From positions 181,510,541 to 181,574,540 of the forward strand of contig CM060846.1 of NCBI GenBank assembly GCA_030762175.1: a stretch of 64,000 bases of DNA, read 5' to 3'. Positions 42,768 through 53,871 of this stretch are shown here, piece by piece (within the stretch, counting starts at the first letter, position 1; each line of letters starts with the position of its first letter). The DNA is from Metallyticus violacea. Its lineage: Eukaryota; Arthropoda; Insecta; Mantodea; Metallyticidae. Under the pieces are notes generated by a model, which was not told where the DNA came from, searched no databases, and saw only the letters and a program-made list of their open reading frames with translations. The position numbers and the translations under genes were made by a program.

Positions 42768-42862
42768 TGCCCTTCGGGATTCGAACCTAGACCCTCACAT
42801 CATTAGCAAGTGAGTATCAACGCTTCATGTTCGATGTAAATCGATACCAATTGCTTTCCGAG
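42768..42862 (-). mobile_element. Possible third tRNA-like SINE head, minus strand
   Basis: Minus-strand GGTCTAGGTTCGAATCCC at about 42778-42795 is a textbook box B. It sits inside a T-arm-like stem (GGGTCTAGGTTCGAATCCCG) and is followed on that strand by a T-rich stretch. Box A is not convincing. It may be a different SINE family or a decayed tRNA pseudogene. Confidence 0.35.
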
Positions 42863-42864
42863 CT

Positions 42865-43200
42865 ATGATTCGGGACTTCCGGCTACAGCTGCTTAAGCCT
42901 CATAAGGATATGTGTTGGAAATGCACTTTGGCATATGAGAACACCAAGCAAGTCACTTTTATCCGCACGGGCCGAAACATTTTCACACCCAAACATTTGA
43001 GGCCAGGTTTCTATTTGAACAAGTTAACAGTGGATCATGGTGCCTGTTCCACTAGGTTCTCAGTACTATCGCTGGTGATTCACATTGCAAAGCAATTTTG
43101 TACTCGCAAGTGTGACTCAATGCCATATGACGTCACCACACAAAATGGAACTTGCAGCATGAGCTGTTTACTTCCTATACGCAACTGGGTACCTCTGCGG
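42865..43200 (+). other. Open reading frame of unknown nature just before LINE H
   Basis: A 112-codon frame starting ATG 42865 (RDFRLQLLKPHKDMCWKCTL) and ending where LINE H begins. It has a CWKC pair and several other Cys (CTRKCDS, CSMSC). Composition is balanced and the segment could be coding, but no family is recognised and no splice sites were identified. Confidence 0.3.
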
Positions 43201-43254
43201 TAACCTTACCCGGGGTGGCGCCCAGAAAGCAGCCTGCCATTAGAGACAGTTGCA

Positions 43255-44510
43255 ATGGTGGAGGATAAAATCGCTATGGTACATGATAATAATCATACAC
43301 AAATTAAACGTAAAAATCTGACGTAAAAGAAGTCTGCGAGAAGTCCTTTCCTCGATACTTCGTGCTCAGTCGTTTACTAAGGTAAACCCATTTGTCATTA
43401 AGAAGGGCATTGATGCCATAGCTGGACCCGTTAACTCCTGTTCTCGTGTAAGGAATGGTTCTCTTTATGTGGAAACACTTGAAATGTGTCAAACCAACTC
43501 AATGGCTCAGGGTGACGATACTCCACGGCTATCCAATCCGTGTTGAGCAGCATGGAACATTGAATTCGTCGCGAGGAGTTATCACCAGTGTACTAGACGG
43601 TATGTCCGATCCGGAAATCCAGTGTGTCTGGAAGACCAAGGATCACATTTGTGTATCGTGTGCAGGCAAGAAAAGAGGGATAATTACAGTCAATCCTTAC
43701 TCTTTTCCTCCCGTTTACCACGGTAAAACTACCGTAGGCGATTAAAGCGGCCTACGAAGTAATTGAAGTGCGCCCGTATAGCCCTAGCCCGTTGAGTTGA
43801 TTTCAGTGGCAGCGTTTTGCCATACACGCATTTCTTGTAAGAGTGCCACTAAATTTTGTGCAACCTGCGGTCAAGGTTGTCAAGAAGGAACATGTACATC
43901 TACTCCCGTCTTCGTCAAGTGCCACGATGATCATTCAATCCCGTCCCGCGACTGCCATCGTTTTAGAGAGGAAAGCTGTATGCAGGAAGTCCGGGTAAAG
44001 GAAAATCTCTCATTTACTGAGGCCAGGGAGCGATATCAATCGCGGCAGCACATGGTGCCTAACACCGGTACATACAGCGCAGCAAGGTCAAGAAGTGTGA
44101 TAGCAGCACGTAGATCTGCTACCCAGTTTTCACACGTTTCCTAATGCCCCAAGTTACCCAACCGCTTTACCGAGAAGCATAAACAGGTAGTTTTCAATGA
44201 ACCTGAAATAAAGTTGAAGACAAGCTACACGAGGATCTACCTTTGAATTCTTGAACACATGTTGAGAAGAAGAAGAAGAGCCCTTAACCGCCTCGGAGGT
44301 CTAGCTCCCATAATGGGCGCAAGCCCGCTAGGCGGCAGTCGTAATCGCCTATATCTACATGCTGCCGATTCCAGGTGTTGGAATTGGTGGATACCACTGA
44401 GCGGCAGAGTCCTCACTCTGAGGATGCCATGGAAGAAAATGTGCATGCTCCTGGCAAACCCCGAGCCCTACATAAATGAAAAAGAATGGTTGATTCGTCC
44501 TGGACCGACT
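43255..44510 (+). pseudogene. LINE H ORF1, frameshifted
   Basis: ATG 43255 begins the same Met-Val-Glu-Asp start as A and G. Blocks recognisable in order: CEKSFPRYFVLSR (about 43329-43370), FVIKKGIDAIAGPVNSC, VTILHGYPIRVEQHGTLNSS (43511-43570), ITSVLDGMSDPEIQ, the knuckle region (CATCGQGCQEGTC, then VKCHDDHSIPSRDCHRF, 43859-43965) and VKENLSFTEARERYQS. The first knuckle is damaged at about 43800-43830, where the CFQC cysteines are gone. The C-terminal basic region decays into a GAAGAAGAAGAAG stretch near 44266. Several frame breaks make it non-functional. Confidence 0.85.
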
Positions 44511-44536
44511 ATATAGTAGGATGGTTATTTATTAAT

Positions 44537-44548
44537 TTTATCTCATTT
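44537..44548. repeat. Probable left target-site duplication of LINE G
   Basis: TTTATCTCATTT, imperfectly repeated as GTTTCTCCCATTT at 50266-50278. The mismatches fit an old insertion. Confidence 0.5.
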
Positions 44549-44862
44549 GATGATGATTATTGCTTAAAGGGCGCAAAACTACAAATAATATTATCGCCCA
44601 GACACACTAAAAGCTGCGCAACAGTAGCAGTTGGTGCTATAATATAAAACCGGATACAAATAACGTGGGCGAAATACGCATTAACAAATCAGACTGGTAC
44701 CAAAAAGCAGCTGCAAGCGCAGAGAACGCAAGTCTCATAATGGTCCAAAATTATAACAATGAAACCCCTAAAGGCAAACAACAAGGGTAAAATTGTCAAC
44801 CAAAAAAAAGCATAAGTCTTAAAATATTCTAAAATTTCCGTCATGAGTAAAACAATAAAACC
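44549..44862 (-). other. LINE G 3' UTR with a hairpin variant
   Basis: One clear two-tier hairpin: outer AGACT 44691-44695 with AGTCT 44731-44735, inner CTGC 44711-44714 with GCAG 44719-44722. The inner stem sequence differs from TCAGC/GCTGA but still pairs. The terminal GCGC/CGCCC motif near 44570-44615 is partly decayed. Confidence 0.65.
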
Positions 44863-47800
44863 TTACACCTTGCTCCATAGATCACCAACACGGATAAAAC
44901 GGAGCACTCACTCAACAGCAACCACATCATCTGCAAGTAACTCCTCTATAGAGGAGGGCAAACCCAGGGAAAGTCTAAAAGTTGCCAGGTGAGGTATTCG
45001 AGTAAAAAGTATCGCACTGCAAACGGGTGGTCACAGCGTAGGCAAGCTGGAGCTAGTTGACCATTAAAAAGGTTACGCTGACTAAAACGTCAATGCCCAA
45101 TTCGCAGACGAGCTAAAATTACTTCTTCGCGACGAACTGCGCGAAAAGAAGTCGACCAGTTAAAAGGATCGGATTTACATTCTCGAAGTTTATTGTTGGG
45201 AATGAAACTTCACTCATCGCGCCAGCGCGAGAGAATACCTCGACGTAAAGAATGTTTAAAATCCCTGAAATAAAATCGTCGCTTGTTCTCAGCAGGGTCT
45301 AAAAGGCCGATTTAGATGCGACATCCACGGCCTCAATACCTGGAAGTTCCACATACCCAGGTACCCACAGCAGAGTCACTCTGACGCCAGCGTCCAGAAA
45401 CGTGAATCTCCGCATCCTGGACTTACTTCACAAGAGGATGGTAGGTGTACAGGCGTTTAAAACACAAAACGGCACTCACAGAATCGGAACAAATGACACT
45501 GTTCCCCAGCCTGTGGTCAGAAATAAATAAAATAGCCCGATATATAGCATAAAGCTCAGCCATATAAATACATGTCGCCACGTTAAGATCATATGTAAAA
45601 CTAGCTCCATTAAAAACAAAGATACATCCTAAACCTGTGTCGGATTTTGAGCCGTCGGTATATATAAAATTACACCCAGCAAAGTAAGAGACGATCTCGC
45701 TAAAATGACTAATAATAATAGGTGCTGCGGTCGAGGACTTAGGACAAGACGTAAGCACAAGATGGCCTCTGCTAAGAGCCAAGGGGGAGAGGAAGTCTCC
45801 CCGGCGAAGAAAAAAGCAGGTAAATCCAAATCCATGGTCCTTAACAGCTCCCGGGAACGAAAGCCTGCGGGCTTAGGAGTAAAAGACCGAGCAGCATAAA
45901 ATGGAGTGAGAGACACATTAAAAAACGGTTCTTTCTCGGGAAGACGAAGTTGCGCAGCCAGTCTACAACCATACGCCAAAAGTAAAAGATCCGTACGATA
46001 AAACTACGCAGGTTCTCCAGACTGCGCACATAAATTTGACATAGGACTGGTGGGGAATGCACCCACAGTGACACGGATACCCGGATGATGAATGGGGTTA
46101 AAACGACGAAGAACGGAAGGTCGCGCTGAGCCATAAACTACACAGCCATAATCCAGTTTTGAACGGATGAGAGATCGATAAAATCGTAAAAGAAGAGTCC
46201 GGTCAACTCCCCAAAATGTGCCATTTAAAACATGTAAAATACAAATAGAACGCTCACACTTGCCCCTGAGTGTTGCTATATGCCATGACCAGCATGATTT
46301 CCTATCAAATATTAAGCCAAAGAATCGAAATTCGTCCGCGAAAGCAAGAGCTTCTGGGCAAGTCGGAGAGACGGAGATAGATATTCCTTATAGCGCGAGA
46401 AGTTCATGTAGACTGTCTTCACTGCGGAGAAACGGAACCCTTGATGTACACTCCAACCGTAAAGGCGGTTGAGACAGCATTGTAGGCGGCGTTCTCAGAG
46501 AGGAAAGATAGATCAACGAACAACGAGCAACGACGATTGTATTCCTAGCGGTAAACACTTAGTGATGGAATTGATAGCAATGGCAAACAGTGTGCAACTA
46601 TGTACCGAGCCCTTAGGTGCACCGCTCTCTTGAGTAAAACTAGACGATAAAACTGATCCCACGCCAACATGAAAACCCGGTCTTTCATCAATTCCTGAAT
46701 AAAACAGACATGCGCCCACATATACGCCATTCATGAAGCGTACGAAGGATACCGCCCCTCCAACAGATATAGTAAGCCTTCTCTAAATCAAAAAATACGG
46801 CAACTGTTTGGCCCTTTCTAACTAATCCGTCCATAATGTGGGTTGAAAGAGACACGAGAGTGTCTATTGAAGAGCGATGACGACGAAAACCGCACTGGAC
46901 GTTCGTCAGTAGGTGCGTCGACTCCAACCACCACATAAGCCGCCCATTAATCATGCGTTCCATCACCTTGCACACGCAACTGGTGAGGGAAATGGGACGG
47001 TAACTGGAAGGAAGGTGTGGGTCCTTTCCAGGTTTAGGAATAGGAACGACTGTGGCCACTCGCCCCGTGCATGGAAACGTACCATCACACCAAATACGGT
47101 TAAAAATTTGGAGTAAAAAATTCATGCCTTCCGTTGAAAAATGCTGCAGCATAGCAACATTGATACCATCCGGCCCTGGAGGGCCATGCCGAGATGTTGA
47201 TAGTGCATGTTCCAATTCCCTGGGGGAAAACGGGACATTGTAGCACTCCTTGTTATCAGAGGCAAAGGAAAAGCCTCTAGATTCGACCTGTTCTTGAATA
47301 ATGCGAATCGCAGGAGGGTAATGGGCGGAGCTCAAGATCTCAGCTAATGAGCGGCCCAAGGTGTTAGCTACATCCTGAGGAGTGGTGAGAGCACAATGTG
47401 ATACTTTGAGATCGGGTATGGGCGTAAAGCCAGATTTGCCTGCAACCCGGAGTAGTTTGTCACAAACAACGGATGAAGGCGTAAAACGTTTAAAAGGTGA
47501 GGCGAACGCAATCCGCGACGCCTTCGTGCTATCCTTAATAACTCAACGGCATTTGGCGCTCAGTTGTTTGTACCGAATGATGTTCCCCAACGTAGGGTGG
47601 CGACGAAAGACACGCAAGGCACCTCTGCGTGCACCCAATACCTCCCGGCATTCGTCGGTCCACCAAGGAACCGGAAAACGTCTGGGGTGGGAAGACGTCC
47701 GGGGGATAGCCTGATTTGCGGCTGCAACCAGGGCCGTGTTTAGGTGTTCGATCATGGCAACAATTAAAGGAAAATCATGCCCTGAAAATACTACCAAAGA

Positions 47801-48538
47801 ACGGAAGAGATTCCAATCAGCTTTGTCTAAAAGCCACTTTCGCGGGCGCTGAGAATGTACATGGGAAGACAGGAAGAATGTACATGGAAGACAGGATACG
47901 GATACGGGAAATGGCCACTGGAGTACAAATCAGAGAGAACGTGCGAATTAAAGCGCACAGAAAGCGAGGCGGAACAAAAAGATAGGTTCAGATGTGAAAA
48001 ACTGTGAGTACTGTCACAGTGAAAAGTGGGCTCACCTGTGTTCAGCAGAGTAAGATTTTGGCGATCTAAAAAATCAGCCACCAAGCTACTTCTCTCACAC
48101 TCTACGGGTGAACCCCAAGAGGGATGGTGTGTATTGAAGTCCCCCAAAAGAAGTATGGGGGAGGCAGCTGGGACAGAAGGTGATACAGATCAACCATGGA
48201 TACAGGAACAGATGGGGGCATTTAAATGTTACATACTGTGAAATTAAGATCAGAGAAGCAAACGGTAGCGGCTACTGACTGAAGAGTAGACTGGAGGACC
48301 AGGGGAGAACTATACACGTCATCTCTGATTAATATTGAAACTCTGACATGCGTAGGGGAGCCATCTTCATGAGGAAGATCGGATCTCACAGAAGAGAAAC
48401 CGCGAATTTTGAACGTATACTGAGATAGAAGTTTAGTCTCCTGGAGGCATAAAAGCGGAGCAGCAGTTGATTGTAAAAGCAACTCCAGGTCTCGTCTCCT
48501 GCTGCGGAGCCCACGTACATCCATGAAAGGATAGCCAT
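44863..48538 (-). pseudogene. LINE G ORF2, broken
   Basis: Minus strand from ATG 48538 (MAILSW). One base is missing directly after the Trp codon compared with H, shifting the VRGLRSRRRDLELLLQ endonuclease start out of frame. Further blocks: LLCLQETKLLSQYTFKIRGF, GDFNTHHPSWGSPVE (48145-48100) and PRRFPVPWWTDECR. The reverse transcriptase part (47359-46688) has VVPIPKPGKDPHLPSSYRPI and FFDLEKAYYICW, where the motif A Asp of KAYD is Tyr. GAPKGSVHSCTLFAIAINSI is at about 46610-46560. The FVDD site is destroyed: at 46520-46535 the frame reads SSLLVVR and then a stop. RNase H has NFIYTDGSKSDTGLGC and MAELYAIYRA. The frame ends at about 44863. Confidence 0.88.
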
Positions 48539-48589
48539 TGTTAAAAGGAGGTAAAATGAATAAGAAGACCACCTTACTTTTTTGGTCGG

Positions 48590-49843
48590 ACCAGGACGAA
48601 TCAGCCGTCCTTTCTTTAAGCGCGTGGGACTAGGTGGTTAATCAGGAGCAGGCACATCCTGCTCCATAACATCCTCAGAGGGAGGGCACTCCCGCTGAGA
48701 GGAATCAGCCGATTCCAGAACCTGGAATCTGTTGGAGTTTTTGTGAAGCGGTGAGGGGGACCGCCTAACGGGCTTGCTCCCAGAGCCATCATGGGAGCTG
48801 GACCTCCGAGGAGGTGAGATTTACCCTCACTTGTGGATGTTTTTTAAAAAGTCAGTCCTTGTGTAGGCCGTCTTAAATGTAATTGGATCAGCGGCAAAAA
48901 CCATCGCTTAGCTGCTGTAGTTGAGCGCCTGGCACTGGCAGGCTGACGTGTTGTAGAAAAAACCAGGTAGCACGTTTGTGTGCTATTGTCACGTCTCGAT
49001 ATTGCAGTGACGGCCACGGAGGTATAAGTACCGGACTTAGGTACAGATGGTTGACAGGCTTGAAAGCGGTTCCGGGCCCCAGAGAAAGAAAGTTTCTCTT
49101 TAACGCGGATTTCCTGTATTGAATGCTCCTCGTGATATCGATGAGATCCACGGCAGTCGGCACATACAGGAGCGGATGAACATGCTCCCTCGTGGCATTG
49201 TAAGGCACATGTAGCACTAACGGATTCAGGGCTCTTACAAGACAAGCGGGAGTGACCGAAACGCTGACATTGGAAACACCGCAAAGGGCTAGGAACATAC
49301 GGGTGAACCGATATTAGCTCATACCCTGCCCAGATCTTCTGCGGTAATTCAACCCTACTGAACGTGAGAAACAGCGTTCGCGTTGGTTGAACTTCGCCAG
49401 CTCTCTTAGCCTGCACACGGTAAACTGAGGTGACATTCTGTTCCGCCAAATAACCCTGAATTTCCGCATCTGACATGCCGTCGAGTACTGGTCTGGTGAT
49501 TACTCCCCGAGAGGAATTTAGGGTGCGATATGCCTCGACACGGATCAGGTAGCCGTGGAGAAGGTGGCTTTAAGAGGCGGGCTAGTTTGAGAAGCACTGA
49601 CTTTCTAAACCAATAAAGACCCGTTACGTAGCCGCGTGCATGATTTAACTAGGCCAGAAATACCATCCAAACTTTTTGAATTATAAAAGGATTTACGCGC
49701 GAAAAGGACTGACCTTGCTCAGTTCTGCTGAGTATGAGGAAACGAGGGAAAGACCACTCAGTTACCTCTCGTACGTCCATTTTCATCCGTTTGGTATTTT
49801 GGGGATGATATTGTTGCAACATAGCGATTTCTTCCTCCACCAT
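48590..49843 (-). pseudogene. LINE G ORF1, frameshifted
   Basis: Minus strand from ATG 49843 (MVEEEIAMLQQYHPQN, then DVREVTEWSFPRFLILSRTE). A break near 49655 separates it from the large open stretch 49476-48844. That stretch holds VRPYVPSP-type sequence (VHPYVPSPLRC) and a complete first knuckle CFQCQRFGHSRLSC that keeps the His lost in A. Its second knuckle is CATCALQCHEGAC. The third (CADCRGSHRYHEEHS) is cut by a deletion after the His. The basic Ser/Pro tail (GSKPVRRSPSP-like) follows to about 48650, with one in-frame stop (APD then TAA near 48642). Confidence 0.85.
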
Positions 49844-50265
49844 TGCATCTGTCTCCGATGGCAGGCTGCTTCCTGGGCACCACCCCGGCTTAGGTTACCT
49901 GCTCTGGCATGAACACAGTAACCTCAGGGTCACACCTTGCTGGGTACAGACAAAGGAACCCAATCGCGTGCAGGAACTTTTCAGCGCATGCTATGGCCCC
50001 TCCCCGGGCCTGGCCTTTACCAGGGGATACGCTCTCGCCCTACATGATGGCCAAGTGCTGGCGGTCACGCCATTATCCAGTCACATTTTAACCGTTTCAA
50101 CCCCGGGGGCATCCATCAGAATAAAAGCAGGGAGGTATAAAAGATTAAAGTAAAATGGGGACGGAATAAAAAGGAGTCAAACGCGCTAAGCGCGGACCTG
50201 TGGGCGCAGCTCGGGTACCTCGTGGTCGCAACGCCCCATACCCGAAAAATTGGGCCACTGAGGGT
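49844..50265 (-). promoter_or_regulatory. LINE G 5' UTR
   Basis: Minus-strand counterpart of 9422-9847, with the same AGCTGC, GCGCTTAGCGCG and CCGGGGTGGTGCCCAGGAAG landmarks. It is a likely internal promoter by analogy with I-type LINEs. Confidence 0.55.
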
Positions 50266-50282
50266 GTTTCTCCCATTTAACA

Positions 50283-53200
50283 ATGGCTAACCTTTCATGG
50301 AATGTGTGTGAAATCCGTAGTCGAAGAGCTGACCTGCATGTACTTTTACGACTCACTCCGATTGTGTGTCTCCAAACTTCGAGACCAAACTTCGACCACA
50401 AGTTTCATTCACCTTTCGCGGTTATTCTTCGGTGACATTTGATGTTCCTCCTAAAGATGGCACTCCCGCGCATGGCGGAGTTTTAATTCTCATTATAGAC
50501 AATGTGTACCGTACTTCATTAAACCTCCAGACTCCTATACAGGCTGATGCAGCTCCAGGTCCCTTTTCTGTCCTTAGTTTTTTGGTCTGCACTATTTACT
50601 TGCCTCCATCTGTTACTATAGCAGCGTTTGATCTAGTTGGTCTTTCATATCAGCTACCACCCCCTGTGCTACTTTTGGAGGATTTTAATGCACATCAACC
50701 CTTATGAAGTTGGACCACAGACTTTCTATATTGCCACAATTTTATTCTTCTCAATACTGGTCAACCTTATTATAATTCTGACAATACCCATATTTCTTCA
50801 CTTTTGACTTATCCTTTTGTTTCGCCCTACTTGCTGTAAATTTAAAATGCCACATCATCTCTGATTCGTACTCAAGTGACCACTTTCCGGGTCAGATACA
50901 CATCCTATCTTTACATGTATATTCACAGCGCTCCAAAGTGGCTTACGGAAAAGACAAATTCATACCCGTTTTCTTCTTTGACAGTCAGGATATGAGTTTC
51001 CATCTATCAACGCCAAAACCGATCTCCTCGAAACGGTCAACAATACAGTCAAAGATCAGGCTATTCCCCGGTAGTCTTTCCACCCTATACGATTTGCAAT
51101 AACTTGATGGACCGATGAATGCCGGGACGCATTGCGTGCACGCCGAAGTGCTTTGACAGTCTTTCGTCACCACCCTACTTTAGCAAACATGCTTCGCTAC
51201 AAACAACTGCGCGGCAAATGCCGTCGAGTTATTAAGAATAGGAATTGATTATTTTGCTTTATTTACGGACGCTTTTTAACATTTCAGGTCATCAGATCCC
51301 ATTCAATTCAGGGCGTGAAACAGGCGACAAATTTTGCTCAGAGCAGTCTTCTTACAAGCTTCAGGTTCTTTTTCGTGGCGTAAATGTACGACACGGGACC
51401 CACACCTTTACTTCCGCTGCGAAAGAATCCATACTTGCTTTCGCTTGATCATTTAACCGCTGAAGCTCCACCGTGTTGCAGGCAAACCTGGGTTTACGCC
51501 TATACCCGGTTTAAAGGTGTCACACCATGTTCTTGATAATCGATAGACATAGCCGATATTTTGGGGCGCACTTTTGCTGATGTTTAGACCTAGACCAATT
51601 ATTCTCCATCTTTCTTCACATTATAGGAGCAGGTTGAGTGGAAGATATTCTGTTTTGCCTCCGTAAACCAGGAGTGTTATAATGTCCCTTTTACTGCCAG
51701 GGAATTGGAGCATGAACTTTCCACCACTCCGCATTACGCACCGGGGACAGATGGCATTCATTTTGCTATGTTGCAGCAGTTGTCAGAGGAAGGCGAGGGT
51801 TTCTTGCCAAACATTTTAACTCTATTTGGTGTAATGGAACATTTCCGAGCACTTGGCGAGTGGCCACCGTTATACCTGTACCAAAACATGGAAAGGACTC
51901 ACACATTCCTTGAAGTTATACTCCGATTTCCCTCACCATTGCGTCTTTAAGGTGATGGAATGCATCACGTGTGAATGTTCTCTTTGTATTTTATGTGTTT
52001 TAAGTGGCACATCTTGGGGAGCTGACCGGACAATTCTTTCTTTACGTTTTTACCGCTCTCTTATCCGGTCCAAACTGGATAATGGCAGTGTTGTTTATGG
52101 TTCTGCGCAGCCTTCTGTTCTGCACCGCCTGAATCCGATTCATTACCGGGGTATCCGTGTTGCTATTGGAGCATTCCCCACCAGTCTTGTGTGAAGTTTC
52201 TGTGCGGAGTCTGGAGAACCTCCGTTGTTTTATTGTCGGGATGTTTTACTTTCTGCTTACGGTTGCCGCTTTGCTGCGCAATCTCGTCATCGAATGGCGC
52301 GTTTTTAATGTGTGTTTCAATTGTTTTTATGCTGCTCGGTCTTCTACTACTAAGCCAGCTGGCTTTCGTTTTCGGGAGATTTTACGGACGTTGGACTTTG
52401 AGTTACCTGCTTTTTTCTTAGCCGGGGAAACTTCTTCTCCTCCCTGGATTTTAGCAGAGGCAGCCGTTCATCTTGGGCTTACGTCCTTTCCGAAATCTTG
52501 GACCGCAGCACATATTATTCGTTGTTCTTTTACCGAGATCAAATCCTCTTTTAATGGCTAGAATTTGATATATACCGATGACTCGAAATCTGACAGAGAA
52601 TAGGATGTGTTTTTGTTTTTAATGGAGCATGTTTTACGTTTGGTCTTAAGGTTGCGACATCTATTTTTATAGCCGAGCTTTATGCTATTTATCGGGCGAT
52701 TTTATTTATTTCTGATCATGGGCTTGGGAATACTGTTATTTGTTCTGACACTTTGAGTGCCATTTTAAGTTTTAGAAATCTGTACAACCACCACCCCCTT
52801 CTACAGAATGTCCAGGATATAGTGTTAACTCTTTTCGACGCTGGCGTCAGCGTTACACTATTATGGGTACCTGCACATGTGGGATTCAAAGGTAATGAGG
52901 CCGCAGATGTCGCAGCTAAATCCACTCTTTTAGACCCTGCTGAGGACGAGCAACGTTTTTATTTTGGCGATTTTAACCATTTATTACGTAAAGACAATCT
53001 CTCGCGCTGCCGCGATGAGTGGGATTTAATACTTGCCAATAAGCTTCGGGAATGTAAACCATCCCCTTTTAACTGGTCGACATCTTCTCGCGCTGTTCGT
53101 CGTGAAGAAGTAATTTTAGCTCGTCTTAGAATTGGGCATTGCCGTTTAGTCACTCTCACCTTTTTAATGGTCAACCCGCTCCAGCTTGCCCTTACTGGGA

Positions 53201-53369
53201 CCACCCCTTTACAGTGCGTCAACTTTTAATTGAATGGCATCATCTGGCAGCTTTTAGAAATAGCCTAGGTTTGCCCTCCTCTATTGAGGCATTACTTGCA
53301 GACGATGTGGTTGCTGTTGAGCGAGTGCTCCGTTTTATCCGTGTTTGCTGTTTTTGGAGCAAGGTGTGA
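50283..53369 (+). pseudogene. LINE H ORF2, deleted and SINE-interrupted
   Basis: ATG 50283 (MANLSWNV), then the endonuclease: PPPVLLLEDFNAHQP at 50657-50700, where the usual Gly of LLGDFNAH is Glu. A SINE-A copy lies at 51248-51470 near the start of the linker region. The N-terminal reverse transcriptase part (ELSTTPHYAPGTDGIHFAML, 51711-51770) runs to about 51960. There GTGATGGAATGCAT jumps directly to CACGTGTGAATGTTCTC, deleting about 730 bp that hold the DLEKAYD, PQGS and FVDD motifs in A. The thumb-like part (LSGTSWGADRT, 52002-52034), RNase H (52565-53100, frameshifted) and Cys/His tail follow, ending TGA 53367-53369. It cannot encode a polymerase. Confidence 0.85.
51248..51470 (-). mobile_element. 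SINE-A copy nested in LINE H ORF2
   Basis: Reverse-orientation SINE-A: TTTATTTACGGACGC tail side, GGGCGTGAAACAGGCGAC, AAATTTTGCTCAGAGCAGTC, TTCAGGTTCTTTTTCGTGGC, CTTTACTTCCGCTGCGAAAG. The tRNA-like head is truncated at about 51445-51470. About 100 bp of LINE is missing around the insertion. Confidence 0.8.
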
Positions 53370-53871
53370 GGTGTTCTCGTTTTATCAATGACGCATTTTT
53401 AGACTCTTTTAAGACGGTTGTTGTTTCAGCATTTGATGCATCGTTTTAGTACCAGTCTTTAATTGAGTTGTTGTATATTGCCCTTGTTATTGTTTTGGGG
53501 TTTTATTGTTACCATTTTAGACTTTTACAATACTGGTTTGTTTTCAGCTTTTGCTGATGTGTTTCACTACCAGTTTTTATTTGTTGTAGTGTTGTTAGTT
53601 ATAGGGTTTTATTGACCCTTTTTAGATCATTATAGGACTGTTGTTTTTCGCTATTGCGGCTGTTTTAATACCAGTCCTTTGTTTGTTGACCATTACACCC
53701 ACTTGTTATTTTATATGTTTTTATATTTTGTTGCACAACGTGCTACTGTTATTTACCCTACGACACTATTTGTGTCAACTATTTATTTTTAGTTCTGGCG
53801 CAGTTTTTAGTGTGTTTGGGCGCTAATGACCTTAGATGTTGTGCGCCTCTTAAGCAATAATCATCATCATT
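53370..53871 (+). other. LINE H 3' UTR hairpin array
   Basis: Three units nearly identical to A2. Unit 1: AAGACGG 53411-53417 with CAGTCTT 53453-53459 (one mismatch). Unit 2: ACTGGT 53532-53537 with ACCAGT 53569-53574. Unit 3: AGGACTG 53634-53640 with CAGTCCT 53672-53678. The terminal stem is GGGCGC 53818-53823 with GCGCCT 53843-53848, then an AATCATCATCAT tail. Confidence 0.8.

Larger units (their letters stand above)
44549..50265 (-). mobile_element. LINE G: full-length element nested in LINE H, minus strand
   Basis: A 5.7 kb element running from its 5' end at 50265 (ACCCTCAGTGGCCC on the minus strand) to its CATCATC tail at 44549. It has all the parts of LINE A: 5' UTR, ORF1, ORF2, a 3' UTR hairpin and the terminal motif. 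It split LINE H precisely in the ORF1-ORF2 spacer, so G is younger than H. Frameshifts and a damaged reverse transcriptase motif make it inactive. Confidence 0.9.
43201..53871 (+). mobile_element. LINE H: 5'-truncated element interrupted by LINE G
   Basis: Two collinear parts of one plus-strand LINE: 43201-44548 (end of 5' UTR plus ORF1) and 50266-53871 (ORF2, 3' UTR, tail). G occupies 44549-50265 in between. The parts join at the ORF1-ORF2 spacer: the left ends ...TTTTATCTCATTT, and the right resumes CCCATTTAACAATGGCTAAC at the ORF2 start. H also carries a SINE-A insertion (51248-51470) and a deletion of the reverse transcriptase core. It ends GGGCGC, GCGCCT, AAGCAATAATCATCATCATTAT. Confidence 0.88.

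Noticed and set aside
45705..45899. Plus-strand frames inside 44.5-50.3 kb (for example 45705-45899, 46913-47116, 47382-47714)
   Set aside because: All are antisense shadows of LINE G ORF2 on the minus strand.
50385..50401. Possible bacterial-type operon signals or terminators among the LINE block
   Set aside because: The sequence is eukaryotic retrotransposon DNA; GC hairpins here belong to the LINE leader.
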